From: Vibrio tetraodonis
Lineage (GTDB): Bacteria; Pseudomonadota; Gammaproteobacteria; Enterobacterales; Vibrionaceae
DNA: 64,000 bases
Assembly (NCBI RefSeq): GCF_003350295.1
Contig: NZ_QLYY01000006.1
Location: forward strand, 186,001-250,000
Direction of reading: 5' to 3'
Shown: positions 46,783 through 56,205 of the stretch, one piece after another
Position numbering within the stretch: position 1 is the first letter of the stretch
Layout: each line of letters starts with the position of its first letter
Position numbers and translations under genes: made by a program
Notes under the pieces: model-generated
What the model was told of the DNA's origin: nothing
Seen by the model: the letters and a program-made list of their open reading frames with translations, nothing else
Databases searched by the model: none

Positions 46783-48144
46783 TTAACAAATTACTTTCAC
46801 AGCCAGGCCACCTTGGGATGTTTCGCGGTATTTGGCATTCATATCCTTGCCTGTTTCAAGCATGGTTTCTATAACTTTATCGAGTGAAACAGTCGGTGCG
46901 GATGAACGGCGTAGTGCCATTCGCGAAGAGTTAATTGCTTTCACTGCTGCAATCCCATTACGCTCGATGCAAGGAACTTGAACTTGACCCGCTACGGGAT
47001 CGCACGTTAGCCCTAAGTTATGCTCCATTGCAATTTCTGCAGCCATACATACCTGCTCAGGATTCCCTCCCATCAGCTCAGCTAAACCAGCGGCTGCCAT
47101 TGAGCAGGCTACCCCCACTTCTCCTTGACATCCTACTTCAGCACCCGATATTGAAGCGTTTCGCTTATACAAGCCACCAATAGCACCTGATGCCGCAAAG
47201 TAGCGAAGGTAATCTTTCTCAGTTACCGTCTGGATAAACTTATCATAATAGGCGAGAACGGATGGAATTATGCCACAAGCACCATTGGTGGGAGCTGTCA
47301 CAACGCGACCGCCTGCTGCATTCTCTTCGTTGACAGCGAAAGCGAACATGTTTACCCAATCAACCACTGACATTGGGTCATTGGTCGTTTTTTCTGAAGT
47401 TAGTAGCTGCTGAAGCAAAGCTGCAGCACGGCGAGGCACACGCAAGGGGCCAGGAAGAATTCCTTCCGTGTTCATACCGCGATCCATACACTCACGCATT
47501 GTTTTCCAGATGTTGGCAAAGTATGTGCGTGTTTCTTCTTCTGAATGCAACGCTGCTTGGTTTTTCATCACTAAAGTGCTGATTGATAATCCGCTTTCTT
47601 TACATTGATTTACCAACTCTTCAGCGGTGGTAAATTCATAAGGTGCTTTGACTGCGCTTTGCTGTTCTTTGCCGAAGTTTTCCTCGTCAACAATGAAGCC
47701 GCCTCCTATTGAATAATAGGTTTTTGAGTATACATTTTCATTCTCTACCCAAGCATGGATCTGCATGCCATTTTCATGCAATTCAAGATTGGTTTTATGG
47801 AAGGTCATCCCACCTTCTTTTGGAAACGAAACAGTATGACAATGCATGCCCACAGGAAGACGCTCTGTCTCCTCAACTCTTGAAATAAAACCAGGAATAG
47901 AGTCAATATCGACTTTTTCGGGAGTATTGCCAGCAAGACCCATGATAATTGCAATATCAGTGTGGTGACCTTTCCCTGTCAGTGATAGCGAACCATAAAC
48001 GTCGACGGTAATTTTAGTGATATCACGCAATTTTCCCATTGAACGTAAATCATCAATAAATTCTTTACCCGCTTTCATCGGACCTACAGTGTGTGAACTT
48101 GAAGGACCAACACCGATTTTATAGATGTCGAAAACACTAATCAT
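46783..48144 (-). CDS. sdaA: L-serine ammonia-lyase
   Basis: A 453-residue one-chain 4Fe-4S serine deaminase making pyruvate and ammonia. Visible: [25 protein letters not shown] at the N-terminus, [21 protein letters not shown], and the Cys-containing segments [17 protein letters not shown] and [18 protein letters not shown] that bind the cluster. It lies 92 bases after a serine permease gene on the same strand, with a hairpin in between, as in the sda region of other bacteria. Confidence 0.95.
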   Translation of the reverse strand: MISVFDIYKIGVGPSSSHTVGPMKAGKEFIDDLRSMGKLRDITKITVDVYGSLSLTGKGHHTDIAIIMGLAGNTPEKVDIDSIPGFISRVEETERLPVGMHCHTVSFPKEGGMTFHKTNLELHENGMQIHAWVENENVYSKTYYSIGGGFIVDEENFGKEQQSAVKAPYEFTTAEELVNQCKESGLSISTLVMKNQAALHSEEETRTYFANIWKTMRECMDRGMNTEGILPGPLRVPRRAAALLQQLLTSEKTTNDPMSVVDWVNMFAFAVNEENAAGGRVVTAPTNGACGIIPSVLAYYDKFIQTVTEKDYLRYFAASGAIGGLYKRNASISGAEVGCQGEVGVACSMAAAGLAELMGGNPEQVCMAAEIAMEHNLGLTCDPVAGQVQVPCIERNGIAAVKAINSSRMALRRSSAPTVSLDKVIETMLETGKDMNAKYRETSQGGLAVKVIC

Positions 48145-48159
48145 ATCGATTTCCTCAAA

Positions 48160-48192
48160 ACAAAACCTCCCTATGCAGTGGGAGGTTTTTTA
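48160..48192 (-). terminator. Hairpin between sdaC and sdaA
   Basis: A 10-bp stem AAAACCTCCC/GGGAGGTTTT with an eight-base loop (48172-48179), followed on the minus strand by GTTTTG and on the plus strand by TTATT. It may reduce transcription of sdaA relative to the permease gene. Confidence 0.75.
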
Positions 48193-48235
48193 TTATCATT
48201 ATATTTTTACAAAACCACGTATCTAAGAAATGTGG

Positions 48236-49489
48236 TTAAAACGCGCCGTAGATTACAGAAGTAATAGCAGCAAGGCCACAGATTGTTGTGAAAATCTGCA
48301 CTGGCGCAGAAGTTTTGTATTTTGCCATGGCTGGTACTTTTTGCATGGCAATTACAGGCATCAAAAACAAGATTGCCGCAATCATAGGAGCACCCATAGT
48401 TTCTATCATATCTAGGATGCTTGGGTTAACAATTGCAACTATCCAAGTGGTAATGACAATAAAGACCAAAGAGCCCTTTTCAACAACGCTTACGGGTGCT
48501 TTGGAACGTGACTTGATTAAACCCACAAGGCCTTCATGAGCGCCAAGGAAATGCCCAAAATAGCTTGATGTGATGGCAGCAAATGCCACCAGAGGCCCTA
48601 AATAGGAGATAAGCGGCGATTCATGAGCGTTTGCAAGGTATGACAATACCGAGATGTTTTGTTCTTTTGCCATCGCTAATTGCTCTGGTGAAAGTGATAG
48701 AACCACAGAGAAAACGAAGAACATAACAAAGCCCATAAGCATTATCGCTGCGCCACCAGTAATCGCGTCAGTTTTTCTTACCGCATCATCGCCGTGTTGA
48801 CATCTTTGTTCTTTAGCAAATTGTGAAATGATAGGGCTATGATTGAATGAAAATACAATGATTGGGATCGCAAGCCATACAACAGCGGGCATAGCCGACC
48901 AATTAGGTGTAACCTCGATCATAGAGCTATTCCAATCTGGAATTAGGTAGACAGATAGAGCAAGCAGAATAAATACTAGGGGATAAACCATTGCGGAAGT
49001 TGCTCGAAGCATTAATTCTTTACCGAATACAACTCCTGCCGTCATCGTTGTAATCAGGGCTCCAGAGAGCAACCACCTAGGAATAGATTCCATCCCAATT
49101 TGATTGACTAGGAACGAGTCTACGGTGTTGGTGATTCCGACACCGTAAATGAGAACGATAGGATAAATAGCAAAAAAATAAGCGAAAGTAATAAGGTTGG
49201 CACCCGCTTTACCAAAGTGCTCTTCGACAGTGTCAGTAATATCCGCGTTTGGATTTTTTGCAGAAAGTACAAAGCGGGCAAGGGATTTGTGGGCAAACCA
49301 AGTCATTGGTGCAGCAATGAGCGCGAGGATAACCAATGGCCAAAAGCCTCCGGCCCCTGCCTTTATTGGCAAAAATAATACGCCAGCACCCACTGCAGTG
49401 CCAAAAAGTGACAGACACCAAGTGAAGTCTTTGTAAGTAAACTTACTAGACGAATGTGCGGAATAATCTGCAGAACTTGTAGGATTCAT
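48236..49489 (-). CDS. sdaC: Serine/threonine permease of the HAAAP family
   Basis: A 417-residue transporter with about eleven membrane segments. The N-terminal TWCLSLFGTAVGAGVLFLPIKAG is the HAAAP signature, and IPIIVFSFNHSPIISQFAKEQR follows. It resembles SdaC/DlsT (serine/H+) and TdcC. Its position upstream of sdaA supports serine as substrate: uptake then deamination. The chosen ATG (MNPTSSADYS) avoids 21 poorly conserved codons that are also open; no strong ribosome site favours either. Confidence 0.87.
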   Translation of the reverse strand: MNPTSSADYSAHSSSKFTYKDFTWCLSLFGTAVGAGVLFLPIKAGAGGFWPLVILALIAAPMTWFAHKSLARFVLSAKNPNADITDTVEEHFGKAGANLITFAYFFAIYPIVLIYGVGITNTVDSFLVNQIGMESIPRWLLSGALITTMTAGVVFGKELMLRATSAMVYPLVFILLALSVYLIPDWNSSMIEVTPNWSAMPAVVWLAIPIIVFSFNHSPIISQFAKEQRCQHGDDAVRKTDAITGGAAIMLMGFVMFFVFSVVLSLSPEQLAMAKEQNISVLSYLANAHESPLISYLGPLVAFAAITSSYFGHFLGAHEGLVGLIKSRSKAPVSVVEKGSLVFIVITTWIVAIVNPSILDMIETMGAPMIAAILFLMPVIAMQKVPAMAKYKTSAPVQIFTTICGLAAITSVIYGAF

Positions 49490-49742
49490 TTTATAATACT
49501 CATTTTGGGAACAGGAAATAAGTTGGGGGCAATTTTGCATGAAATATTGCACAAAAAATAGATGTAAATCATGAATTAAATCGACTAATAACTACATATG
49601 TTAAAAACAAGGATTTGTTCACGAAATCTATAGTTTTTTTCATGATTTTTATTAATCAACTTCATAATAAAAACTAATGTAGACTATTGGATTGTTCTTG
49701 GATTTTGGTCATCAGTCTTCTGAAGAGAAGCGCGTTCAGCTG

Positions 49743-50348
49743 TTAACTGTGTATTATGTGATTTTGCAATGCATGGATGATCTGAGCAGTCATACCCCAA
49801 ATAAAATAGTTTTCGTAGGAAAGGCCAAATACACGATGAGAATGGTCGCGTACACGGAAACGTTCACTATGGAGCTGGTGTCTATCTAGAACGACCGATG
49901 CTGGGACTTCAAATACTTCATCAACTTCATTGAGGTCAATATTGGTATTGTAGTCTGGTGCTACAAAAGCCAGAAACGGTGTGACTTTGAAGTGACTGAT
50001 GGTGATAAGCTCTGGCATCTGGCCGAAAATAGTAATTTCGCGCTCCTGTATTCCAACCTCTTCGTAGGTCTCTCGCAGCGCAGTCTGTAGCAGGGAGTTG
50101 TCACTTTCCTCATATTTTCCTCCCGGAAAACTTATCTGCCCTGGATGATGCTTAAGATGTTGTGCTCTTCTAGTGAATATAATGTTAAGACCTGTGCTTC
50201 GCTCGACAAAACCTATTAAAACGGAGGCCTTGCGTAATGACCTACGTGGTATATGGGCAACTCTTTTCACTGTCTCTTGGTGATAGTCGACAGTTTGCTG
50301 CAATTGGAAGTTTTGAATGATTTGATTTTTATTGAGCTCTGACAACAC
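49743..50348 (-). CDS. nudL: CoA pyrophosphatase, Nudix family
   Basis: A 201-residue Nudix hydrolase, likely cleaving coenzyme A to phosphopantetheine. Its Nudix box is GGKYEESDNSLLQTALRETYEEVGI-like (REx-x-EEVG visible, with the usual REtyEEVGI ending), after HPGQISFPGG. The start is a GTG with AAGGAGG upstream, a very strong ribosome site (50359-50365). In E. coli nudL lies between pabB and sdaA; here an H-NOX operon separates it from pabB. It is divergent from the H-NOX gene, the shared region being only 84 bases. Confidence 0.92.
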   Translation of the reverse strand: MLSELNKNQIIQNFQLQQTVDYHQETVKRVAHIPRRSLRKASVLIGFVERSTGLNIIFTRRAQHLKHHPGQISFPGGKYEESDNSLLQTALRETYEEVGIQEREITIFGQMPELITISHFKVTPFLAFVAPDYNTNIDLNEVDEVFEVPASVVLDRHQLHSERFRVRDHSHRVFGLSYENYFIWGMTAQIIHALQNHIIHS

Positions 50349-50432
50349 GTTAGCTCTACCTCCTTAGTTGAAAAACTAAATGTTATGACTCATGCTTGAA
50401 TGATAACTTCACTTCTAAGGATAGCCCACTCT

Positions 50433-50975
50433 ATGAAAGGAATCATCTTCACAGAATTTATGGATTTGGTCGAAGAAAAATTTGGTTTAGACGCGCTTGA
50501 TCAGCTGTTGGCTGACGCGGGTGATGAGGGCGTTTATACTGCTGTAGGCAGTTATGACCACAAAGACTTGGTACGTTTAATCGTGCAACTCAGTAAGCAA
50601 ACTGGTATCTCTGCTGAAGAATTACAGAGGGTATTTGGCCAGTCAGTATTTGATAATCTGTATCAATCCTTACCAGAAAAGAACAGTTTACAAGGGTGTA
50701 AAAACTCGATTCAATTCATTCGTTTGGTTGAAGATTATATTCATGTCGAGGTGAAAAAGCTGTATCAAGAAGCCAATCCGCCTCGGTTTGAGTTTATTTC
50801 CGAAAATGAAACAGAAGTGGTTTTTGATTATAAAAGTGCTCGTTGTATGTCCCATGTTTGTTTGGGCCTGATTGAAGGCTGCGCGAATCATTATGGTGAA
50901 GAGGTTGATATAGTTATGCACAACAATGATCAAAGCGGTAATGATGTGCGATTTAAGGTTGCTGTTGTAGGGTAA
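50433..50975 (+). CDS. H-NOX heme nitric-oxide sensor
   Basis: A 180-residue heme-NO/O2-binding protein. The N-terminus MKGIIFTEFMDLVEEKFG is typical; the proximal heme His is H104 in DYIHVEVKKLY and the heme-propionate YxSxR motif is Y133-S135-R137 (DYKSAR). In facultative anaerobes such proteins bind NO and inhibit the partner kinase. The chosen ATG has AAGGA about 12 bases upstream. It precedes a hybrid kinase gene by four bases, the usual operon. The Vibrio pair feeds into quorum sensing or biofilm control. A TTAGTT/AACTAA inverted repeat (50364-50379) lies in the divergent promoter. Confidence 0.92.
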   Translation: MKGIIFTEFMDLVEEKFGLDALDQLLADAGDEGVYTAVGSYDHKDLVRLIVQLSKQTGISAEELQRVFGQSVFDNLYQSLPEKNSLQGCKNSIQFIRLVEDYIHVEVKKLYQEANPPRFEFISENETEVVFDYKSARCMSHVCLGLIEGCANHYGEEVDIVMHNNDQSGNDVRFKVAVVG

Positions 50976-50979
50976 ATGG

Positions 50980-52674
50980 ATGGCTAGCCAAGGTGCAATA
51001 GAACGAAAGCTTGCAAGAGAGATAGCGGCGCGCAAACAGGCTGAATTGTTACTCGAGCAAAAAAGTCTCGAATTGTACGAAGCCAATGAGCAGCTGAATC
51101 TAGTATTGAGTGAGCTCAAAAGGCAAACTCATATTGATTTGCATAAACTTCAATTTGAAGAGCATATTAACGAGACACTTCTCTATTTTGGCCGTGCATT
51201 CTTAGGGCGTACCCTAGATGACGGCTTATTGTCTAATCTTCTTGAACGCTTGGATACATCGTCTGCACTGCGACATTCAGGCATCTTTCTGGCTTGTGAA
51301 ACGGTTTTGACAGTTAAAGCAAACCAGTTTGGTTCTTCCAACACAAAGAGCACTGAAACCATCAAGCCTTTTGCCGTTTGGCAAGAGGCCCAGCTCTCAT
51401 TACCATTAGAAGTTGATCATCAAATAGTGGGAGAGCTGTCAGTCGAGGTCGTTGACCAAGACATAGATGCAGAGTTTATCGTTAGCCAGTTGCGCTTAAT
51501 CGCCGATTTATTATGCAGTGCGATCAATAGACAAATTATATTAACGAGTAATCAGCAGGCGAGGGCCAGAGCGGAAGAGTCAGAAAAGGCAACCAAAGAG
51601 TTTGTTGCCATGATTAACCATGAATTACGAACGCCATTAAATGGCCTATTAGGTAGTGCTGAGTTGCTTTCAGACACCCCTCTCGATGAAGAGCAGCGAA
51701 CCTTTCTTAGTAATCTTACTCACTCTGGAGAGCTTCTTCGTCACATCATCAACGATATTCTCGATTTCAGTAAGATGAGTGCAGGGATGATGCAACTCAT
51801 ACCCTCACAGTTTGCGCTCGCCGACCTTACCGGTATGCTAGACAGTGTTTTTGTAAATAGAGCGCTTGATAAGGGTATTAATTTTCATATTGATTGTTCT
51901 AAGAAAGTCCCAGCCAATTTGGAGGGTGACTTTGATCGTTTATGCCAAATCCTAATTAATGTGATTGGTAATGCTATCAAGTTTACGATAGAAGGCGGTG
52001 TTAACGTTGCTATTGAGTGGAAGAGTGGCAATCTTAATGTACAAGTTAAAGATACGGGGCTTGGTATACCCAAGGAAGCACAAGCGCTTTTGTTCAATCC
52101 CTTTGTTCAAGCTGACCGAACTGCCAAACGTAAGTTTGAAGGTACGGGATTAGGTCTTGCGATTTGTAAAAACTTGGTCGAGTTAATGGATGGCGAAATT
52201 GGGTTTAGTAGCCAAGAGGGAGTCGGTACTCAGTTTTATATTGTCATACCGCTTAACATTCCTAAAGTACAACAAAAACAACACAAGAATCACACGGAAA
52301 AAGTCGAAAAGCAGCTGGATACATTATCCATTCTAGTGGTGGATGATATTCGAATGAACCAAGTTATATTCAATCAAATGATGCGAAAAATTTCGATAGT
52401 TCCTGATATCGCTAATAATGGTAAAGAAGCGATAAATTCGGTGTCAGAACGAGACTACGATATTATTTTTATGGATTGTCGGATGCCTGAAATGGATGGA
52501 TTTGAAGCCACTGAGTTCTTGCGCGAACAAAAATACACCAAACCCATTATTGCACTTACTGCTGGCACGACTCTAGAAGAACGAGAGAAGTGCATCCAGA
52601 GCGGTATGGATGACATATTAAGCAAACCCTATACCGCGAAAGAACTGAGGTCGATGATTGAAAAATGGGCCTAG
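50980..52674 (+). CDS. H-NOX-associated hybrid histidine kinase (HqsK-like)
   Basis: A 564-residue soluble hybrid kinase: N-terminal coiled coil (about 5-55), a sensory region (about 60-185), the phospho-acceptor domain with His214 in INHELRTPLNG, an ATPase domain with the N box NVIGNAIKFT, DTGLGIP and GTGLGLAI, and a C-terminal receiver (ILVVDDIRMNQ, phospho-acceptor about Asp499 in MDCRMPEMDG, Lys in SKPY). It has no membrane helix, fitting a cytosolic H-NOX partner. In Vibrio harveyi HqsK passes phosphate to LuxU in response to NO; this gene's layout is the same. There is no Hpt domain, so an outside phosphotransfer protein is required. Confidence 0.9.
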   Translation: MASQGAIERKLAREIAARKQAELLLEQKSLELYEANEQLNLVLSELKRQTHIDLHKLQFEEHINETLLYFGRAFLGRTLDDGLLSNLLERLDTSSALRHSGIFLACETVLTVKANQFGSSNTKSTETIKPFAVWQEAQLSLPLEVDHQIVGELSVEVVDQDIDAEFIVSQLRLIADLLCSAINRQIILTSNQQARARAEESEKATKEFVAMINHELRTPLNGLLGSAELLSDTPLDEEQRTFLSNLTHSGELLRHIINDILDFSKMSAGMMQLIPSQFALADLTGMLDSVFVNRALDKGINFHIDCSKKVPANLEGDFDRLCQILINVIGNAIKFTIEGGVNVAIEWKSGNLNVQVKDTGLGIPKEAQALLFNPFVQADRTAKRKFEGTGLGLAICKNLVELMDGEIGFSSQEGVGTQFYIVIPLNIPKVQQKQHKNHTEKVEKQLDTLSILVVDDIRMNQVIFNQMMRKISIVPDIANNGKEAINSVSERDYDIIFMDCRMPEMDGFEATEFLREQKYTKPIIALTAGTTLEEREKCIQSGMDDILSKPYTAKELRSMIEKWA

Positions 52675-52684
52675 GTTTTCTTTG

Positions 52685-54055
52685 CTAATGGGTTTTTAAT
52701 ATAGGTAAAATTCTGCAAAGTTTGTCCAGCGTTTCCTGATATTCAGAGCAGCTTTTGCTGTCTGCTACCAGCCCGCCTCCAGCCCAAACATAGATTTTAT
52801 TACTTTCTGCAACAAGCGTGCGTATGGTGATACTGGTATCCATTTTACCATGGCGGCTGATGTAGCCTATGCTGCCGCAATAAGCATTTCGACGATGTGG
52901 CTCGAGCTCTTCTATGATTTCCATTGCCCTAATTTTGGGCGCGCCTGTGATAGATCCGCCCGGAAAGCAGGCGCGCAATAAATCTGCTGTTGAATAGTCA
53001 TCGCGCAGCTCAGCTCGAATTGTACTGACTAGGTGATGCACGGCAGGAAAGCTTTCAATATCGAACAATTTGGGTACATGGACAGTACCGGGTTTCGCCA
53101 CTTTTCCAATATCATTTCTTAGCAAATCTACAATCATAAGATTTTCAGCTTGATCCTTTTCTGCAATGGCAAGCTCATTGGCTTGAGCTGAATCTGCTTG
53201 AATACATGCATGGCGCGGACGCGTGCCTTTAATTGGCTTAGTCTCTATTTTGCGATCACTAAGTTGGATGAAGCGCTCTGGAGATACACTTAAAATGGCA
53301 CTTTTGTCTATGCGAATAAAAGCGGAGAAGGGCGCTTGATTAAATCGTTCTAGCGTTTGGTAAGCTTGCCATTCACAGCCGGTATATTCTGCTTTGAAGC
53401 GTTGTGCTAGGTTAATTTGATAGCAATCTCCTGAGTGTAGATAGTCTTTGACTCTTGAAAAACGCTCCACATACTCTTGCTTTGTCATATTTGACTGCCA
53501 TTCAGACGTTAGCACAAAGTCTTGATCTAGCCTGGGATCTTGGCTGATGAGCCATCCATAGTGTGTATCGACATTTTCGCCCACAACAAAAGCTGTCTTG
53601 TTTTGATGATCCAAGATGACAGCCCAGCTGTATATCCCTACGGCCATCTCCGGTGTTGCCAAATCTTGCTGGGCGATTTGTGCTAGCTGCTCGACTCTGC
53701 GCCCAAGATCGTAAGAGAAATATCCTAGCGCACCTCCAATAAAAGGCAGCTCCCCTTGATAGTCAAGTTTTGGTAACCATTGGTCTTGCTGTTGTTCGAG
53801 TAGTTGAAATGGGTCTTGATCGGATTCGAATTGACCCTCGGGGTGAATTACCAGAGTGGTTTGTCCTGAGGTAATGATTTTGACTAAAGGTGCGGCGACT
53901 AAAATATCAAACCGGCTATCCACATGTTCACGAGAAGCTGAGCGAAGTAACATTGCCCATGGCAGGGAGGCTACCTTATTGAAAAGCTCTAGTGATAAAT
54001 CTGAGTGATAGTTAAGAGGCTTGATTTGTAGGCAATTTGACGTCTTTTGATTCAT
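52685..54055 (-). CDS. pabB: Aminodeoxychorismate synthase component I
   Basis: A 456-residue chorismate-utilising enzyme making 4-amino-4-deoxychorismate for folate. It has the chorismate-binding LRNDIGKVAKPGTVHV, GGSITGAPKIRAMEIIEELE and YCGSIGYIS blocks, and PIKGTRPRHA with the Lys that distinguishes PabB (PIKGT) from TrpE (PIAGT). The N-terminal GGALGYFSYDLGR is also typical. The ATG at 54055 was preferred to an in-frame TTG six codons upstream. It is convergent with the H-NOX kinase gene with only ten bases between. Confidence 0.94.
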   Translation of the reverse strand: MNQKTSNCLQIKPLNYHSDLSLELFNKVASLPWAMLLRSASREHVDSRFDILVAAPLVKIITSGQTTLVIHPEGQFESDQDPFQLLEQQQDQWLPKLDYQGELPFIGGALGYFSYDLGRRVEQLAQIAQQDLATPEMAVGIYSWAVILDHQNKTAFVVGENVDTHYGWLISQDPRLDQDFVLTSEWQSNMTKQEYVERFSRVKDYLHSGDCYQINLAQRFKAEYTGCEWQAYQTLERFNQAPFSAFIRIDKSAILSVSPERFIQLSDRKIETKPIKGTRPRHACIQADSAQANELAIAEKDQAENLMIVDLLRNDIGKVAKPGTVHVPKLFDIESFPAVHHLVSTIRAELRDDYSTADLLRACFPGGSITGAPKIRAMEIIEELEPHRRNAYCGSIGYISRHGKMDTSITIRTLVAESNKIYVWAGGGLVADSKSCSEYQETLDKLCRILPILKTH

Positions 54056-54260
54056 TTGTTTTTTTTGTGACAAAGAGATGGTTCACTGCATAGCAAGAGA
54101 AGTAAAGCAAGAGTATCATACTGCGACCTATCGCCGCTACAATGACGTTTATAATAACAAGATGGTCTCAGCTCAACTAAACTTGTGGTCAGAAGCAAGA
54201 ATGTAAGCTGAACTATACACAGCGGCATCAAAAGGAAGCATAACTATAACGAGGCATGCA

Positions 54261-55781
54261 ATGACGGTAATTCGCAAGCAGGATGTGATCAGCAGTGTCG
54301 CTGATGCACTTCAATATATTTCTTACTATCACCCTCTAGACTTTGTTCAAGCCCTTGAAAAAGCCTACAACAAAGAGGAGAGCCAAGCGGCCAAAGACGC
54401 TATTGCTCAGATTCTAATCAACTCTCGCATGTCTGCAGAAGGCCATCGACCAATTTGTCAAGACACAGGTATTGTTACCTGCTTTGTCAATATTGGTATG
54501 GGCGTCCAATGGGACAGCACAGACATGACAGTCCAGCAGATGGTGGATGAAGGTGTGCGACAAGCCTATAACAATCCTGACAACCCTCTGAGAGCGTCAA
54601 TTCTATTAGACCCAGCTGGAAAACGAATTAATACCAAAGATAACACGCCAGCTGTTGTTCATATTTCAATGGTGCCTGGCAATACAGTTGAGATACAGAT
54701 TGCAGCGAAAGGTGGCGGTTCTGAAAACAAAACCAAGATGGTCATGCTTAACCCATCCGATGATATTGCAGAATGGGTCGAAAAAACCTTGCCAACGATG
54801 GGAGCTGGCTGGTGTCCACCGGGAATGTTGGGCATAGGTATTGGCGGCACTGCTGAAAAAGCGGCAGTATTGGCTAAAGAATCTTTGATGGAACATATTG
54901 ATATTCAGGAACTTATTGACCGCGGTCCTCAAAATACCGAAGAAGAGCTTCGTTTGGATATCTTTAATCGTGTCAATAAGTTAGGTATAGGTGCACAGGG
55001 TCTGGGTGGTTTAACGACTGTGGTTGACGTCAAAATCAAAACAGCACCTACTCATGCGGCGTCAAAGCCTGTTTGTCTTATTCCAAACTGTGCGGCGACT
55101 CGTCATGTGCACTTCACGCTTGACGGCTCAGGCCCAGCAGAGCTAACACCTCCTAAGTTAGAAGATTGGCCAAAAATCACTTGGGAAGCGGGAGAAAACA
55201 CGCGTCGAGTTAATCTAGACACAGTGACCAAAGCGGACGTTGAACAATGGAAAACAGGTGAAACCGTCCTGCTTTCCGGTAAGATCCTAACGGGTCGAGA
55301 CGCAGCGCATAAGCGTATTCAAGGTATGCTTGAAAGCGGTGAAGGACTACCAAAAGGTGTGGATCTCAAAGGCAAGTTTATCTATTACGTTGGCCCTGTA
55401 GATGCAGTGGGTGATGAAGTTGTTGGCCCTGCTGGCCCTACAACCTCCACCCGCATGGATAAGTTTACTGACATGATGTTGGAAGAAACGGGCATTATGG
55501 GCATGATAGGTAAGGCCGAGCGAGGCCCTGCTACCGTTGAATCGATCAAAAAGCACAAGGCTGTTTATTTAATGGCTGTCGGTGGTGCAGCTTATCTTGT
55601 CGCGAAAGCGGTGAAAAAAGCCAAAGTTGTCGCATTTGAAGATCTCGGTATGGAAGCGATTTATGAATTTGAAGTCGAGGATATGCCAGTCACGGTTGCT
55701 GTTGACTCTAATGGTGCCAATGCCCATCAAATCGGTCCAGATACCTGGAAAGTTAAGATTCAAGAAATGGAATCTCAGTAA
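54261..55781 (+). CDS. Fumarate hydratase, class I (iron-sulfur)
   Basis: A 506-residue single-chain class I fumarase interconverting fumarate and malate with an oxygen-sensitive 4Fe-4S cluster. Cluster-binding Cys candidates are in RPICQDTGIV, AGWCPPGMLGIGIGG and CLIPNCAATRHVHF. The C-terminal domain shows YVGPVDAVGDEVVGPAGPTTSTRMD and MIGKAERG. It could be called fumA or fumB; the sequence does not decide. It is followed by a terminator and stands alone. Near maeA and sdaA it belongs to central carbon metabolism. Confidence 0.94.
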   Translation: MTVIRKQDVISSVADALQYISYYHPLDFVQALEKAYNKEESQAAKDAIAQILINSRMSAEGHRPICQDTGIVTCFVNIGMGVQWDSTDMTVQQMVDEGVRQAYNNPDNPLRASILLDPAGKRINTKDNTPAVVHISMVPGNTVEIQIAAKGGGSENKTKMVMLNPSDDIAEWVEKTLPTMGAGWCPPGMLGIGIGGTAEKAAVLAKESLMEHIDIQELIDRGPQNTEEELRLDIFNRVNKLGIGAQGLGGLTTVVDVKIKTAPTHAASKPVCLIPNCAATRHVHFTLDGSGPAELTPPKLEDWPKITWEAGENTRRVNLDTVTKADVEQWKTGETVLLSGKILTGRDAAHKRIQGMLESGEGLPKGVDLKGKFIYYVGPVDAVGDEVVGPAGPTTSTRMDKFTDMMLEETGIMGMIGKAERGPATVESIKKHKAVYLMAVGGAAYLVAKAVKKAKVVAFEDLGMEAIYEFEVEDMPVTVAVDSNGANAHQIGPDTWKVKIQEMESQ

Positions 55782-55833
55782 AGGTTGCCATCATACCTGA
55801 TTTTAATCATATTAGGTGTACAACGAGTTATAG

Positions 55834-55859
55834 GGTGTAGCTTAGCTGCACCTTTTTTA
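55834..55859 (+). terminator. Fumarase terminator
   Basis: An 8-bp stem GGTGTAGC/GCTGCACC (one G-T pair) with loop TTA, followed by six T residues. It lies about 50 bases past the fumarase stop. Confidence 0.85.
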
Positions 55860-55900
55860 TTTGGTATCTTTGATAACTCGACACGACTTAAGGAATATCA

Positions 55901-56086
55901 ATGCCTCGATTTATCCGAATTTTGCAAACCATTATTGCTGTACTTATTGGCTGTTTCGTCGGCTATGACATGATTTTTTATGGGGTGAGTGTCTTTGACC
56001 AAAAATATGTACGTTTAACTCTGGTGTTATTTGTTCTATTAGAATTAGCTTTGTTTGTTATCTATAAGCTTACAGCAGACGATTAA
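55901..56086 (+). CDS. Small two-helix membrane protein
   Basis: A 61-residue protein with hydrophobic segments at about 5-25 and 37-56 and an acidic end (TADD). AAGGAATATCA precedes the ATG, a good ribosome site, which supports it as real. No family recognised. It lies between the fumarase terminator and ycjX and has its own start region. Confidence 0.6.
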   Translation: MPRFIRILQTIIAVLIGCFVGYDMIFYGVSVFDQKYVRLTLVLFVLLELALFVIYKLTADD

Positions 56087-56205
56087 GTATCATCTCCTAC
56101 CATTTATACATAACTTCAATGATTTAGGCTCTTACTCCCTTCGTTCATTTCTGGTTAAGATAAATAGACGTATGATATTGAAGAGTTTAAATGAAGAGGC
56201 CCTGA

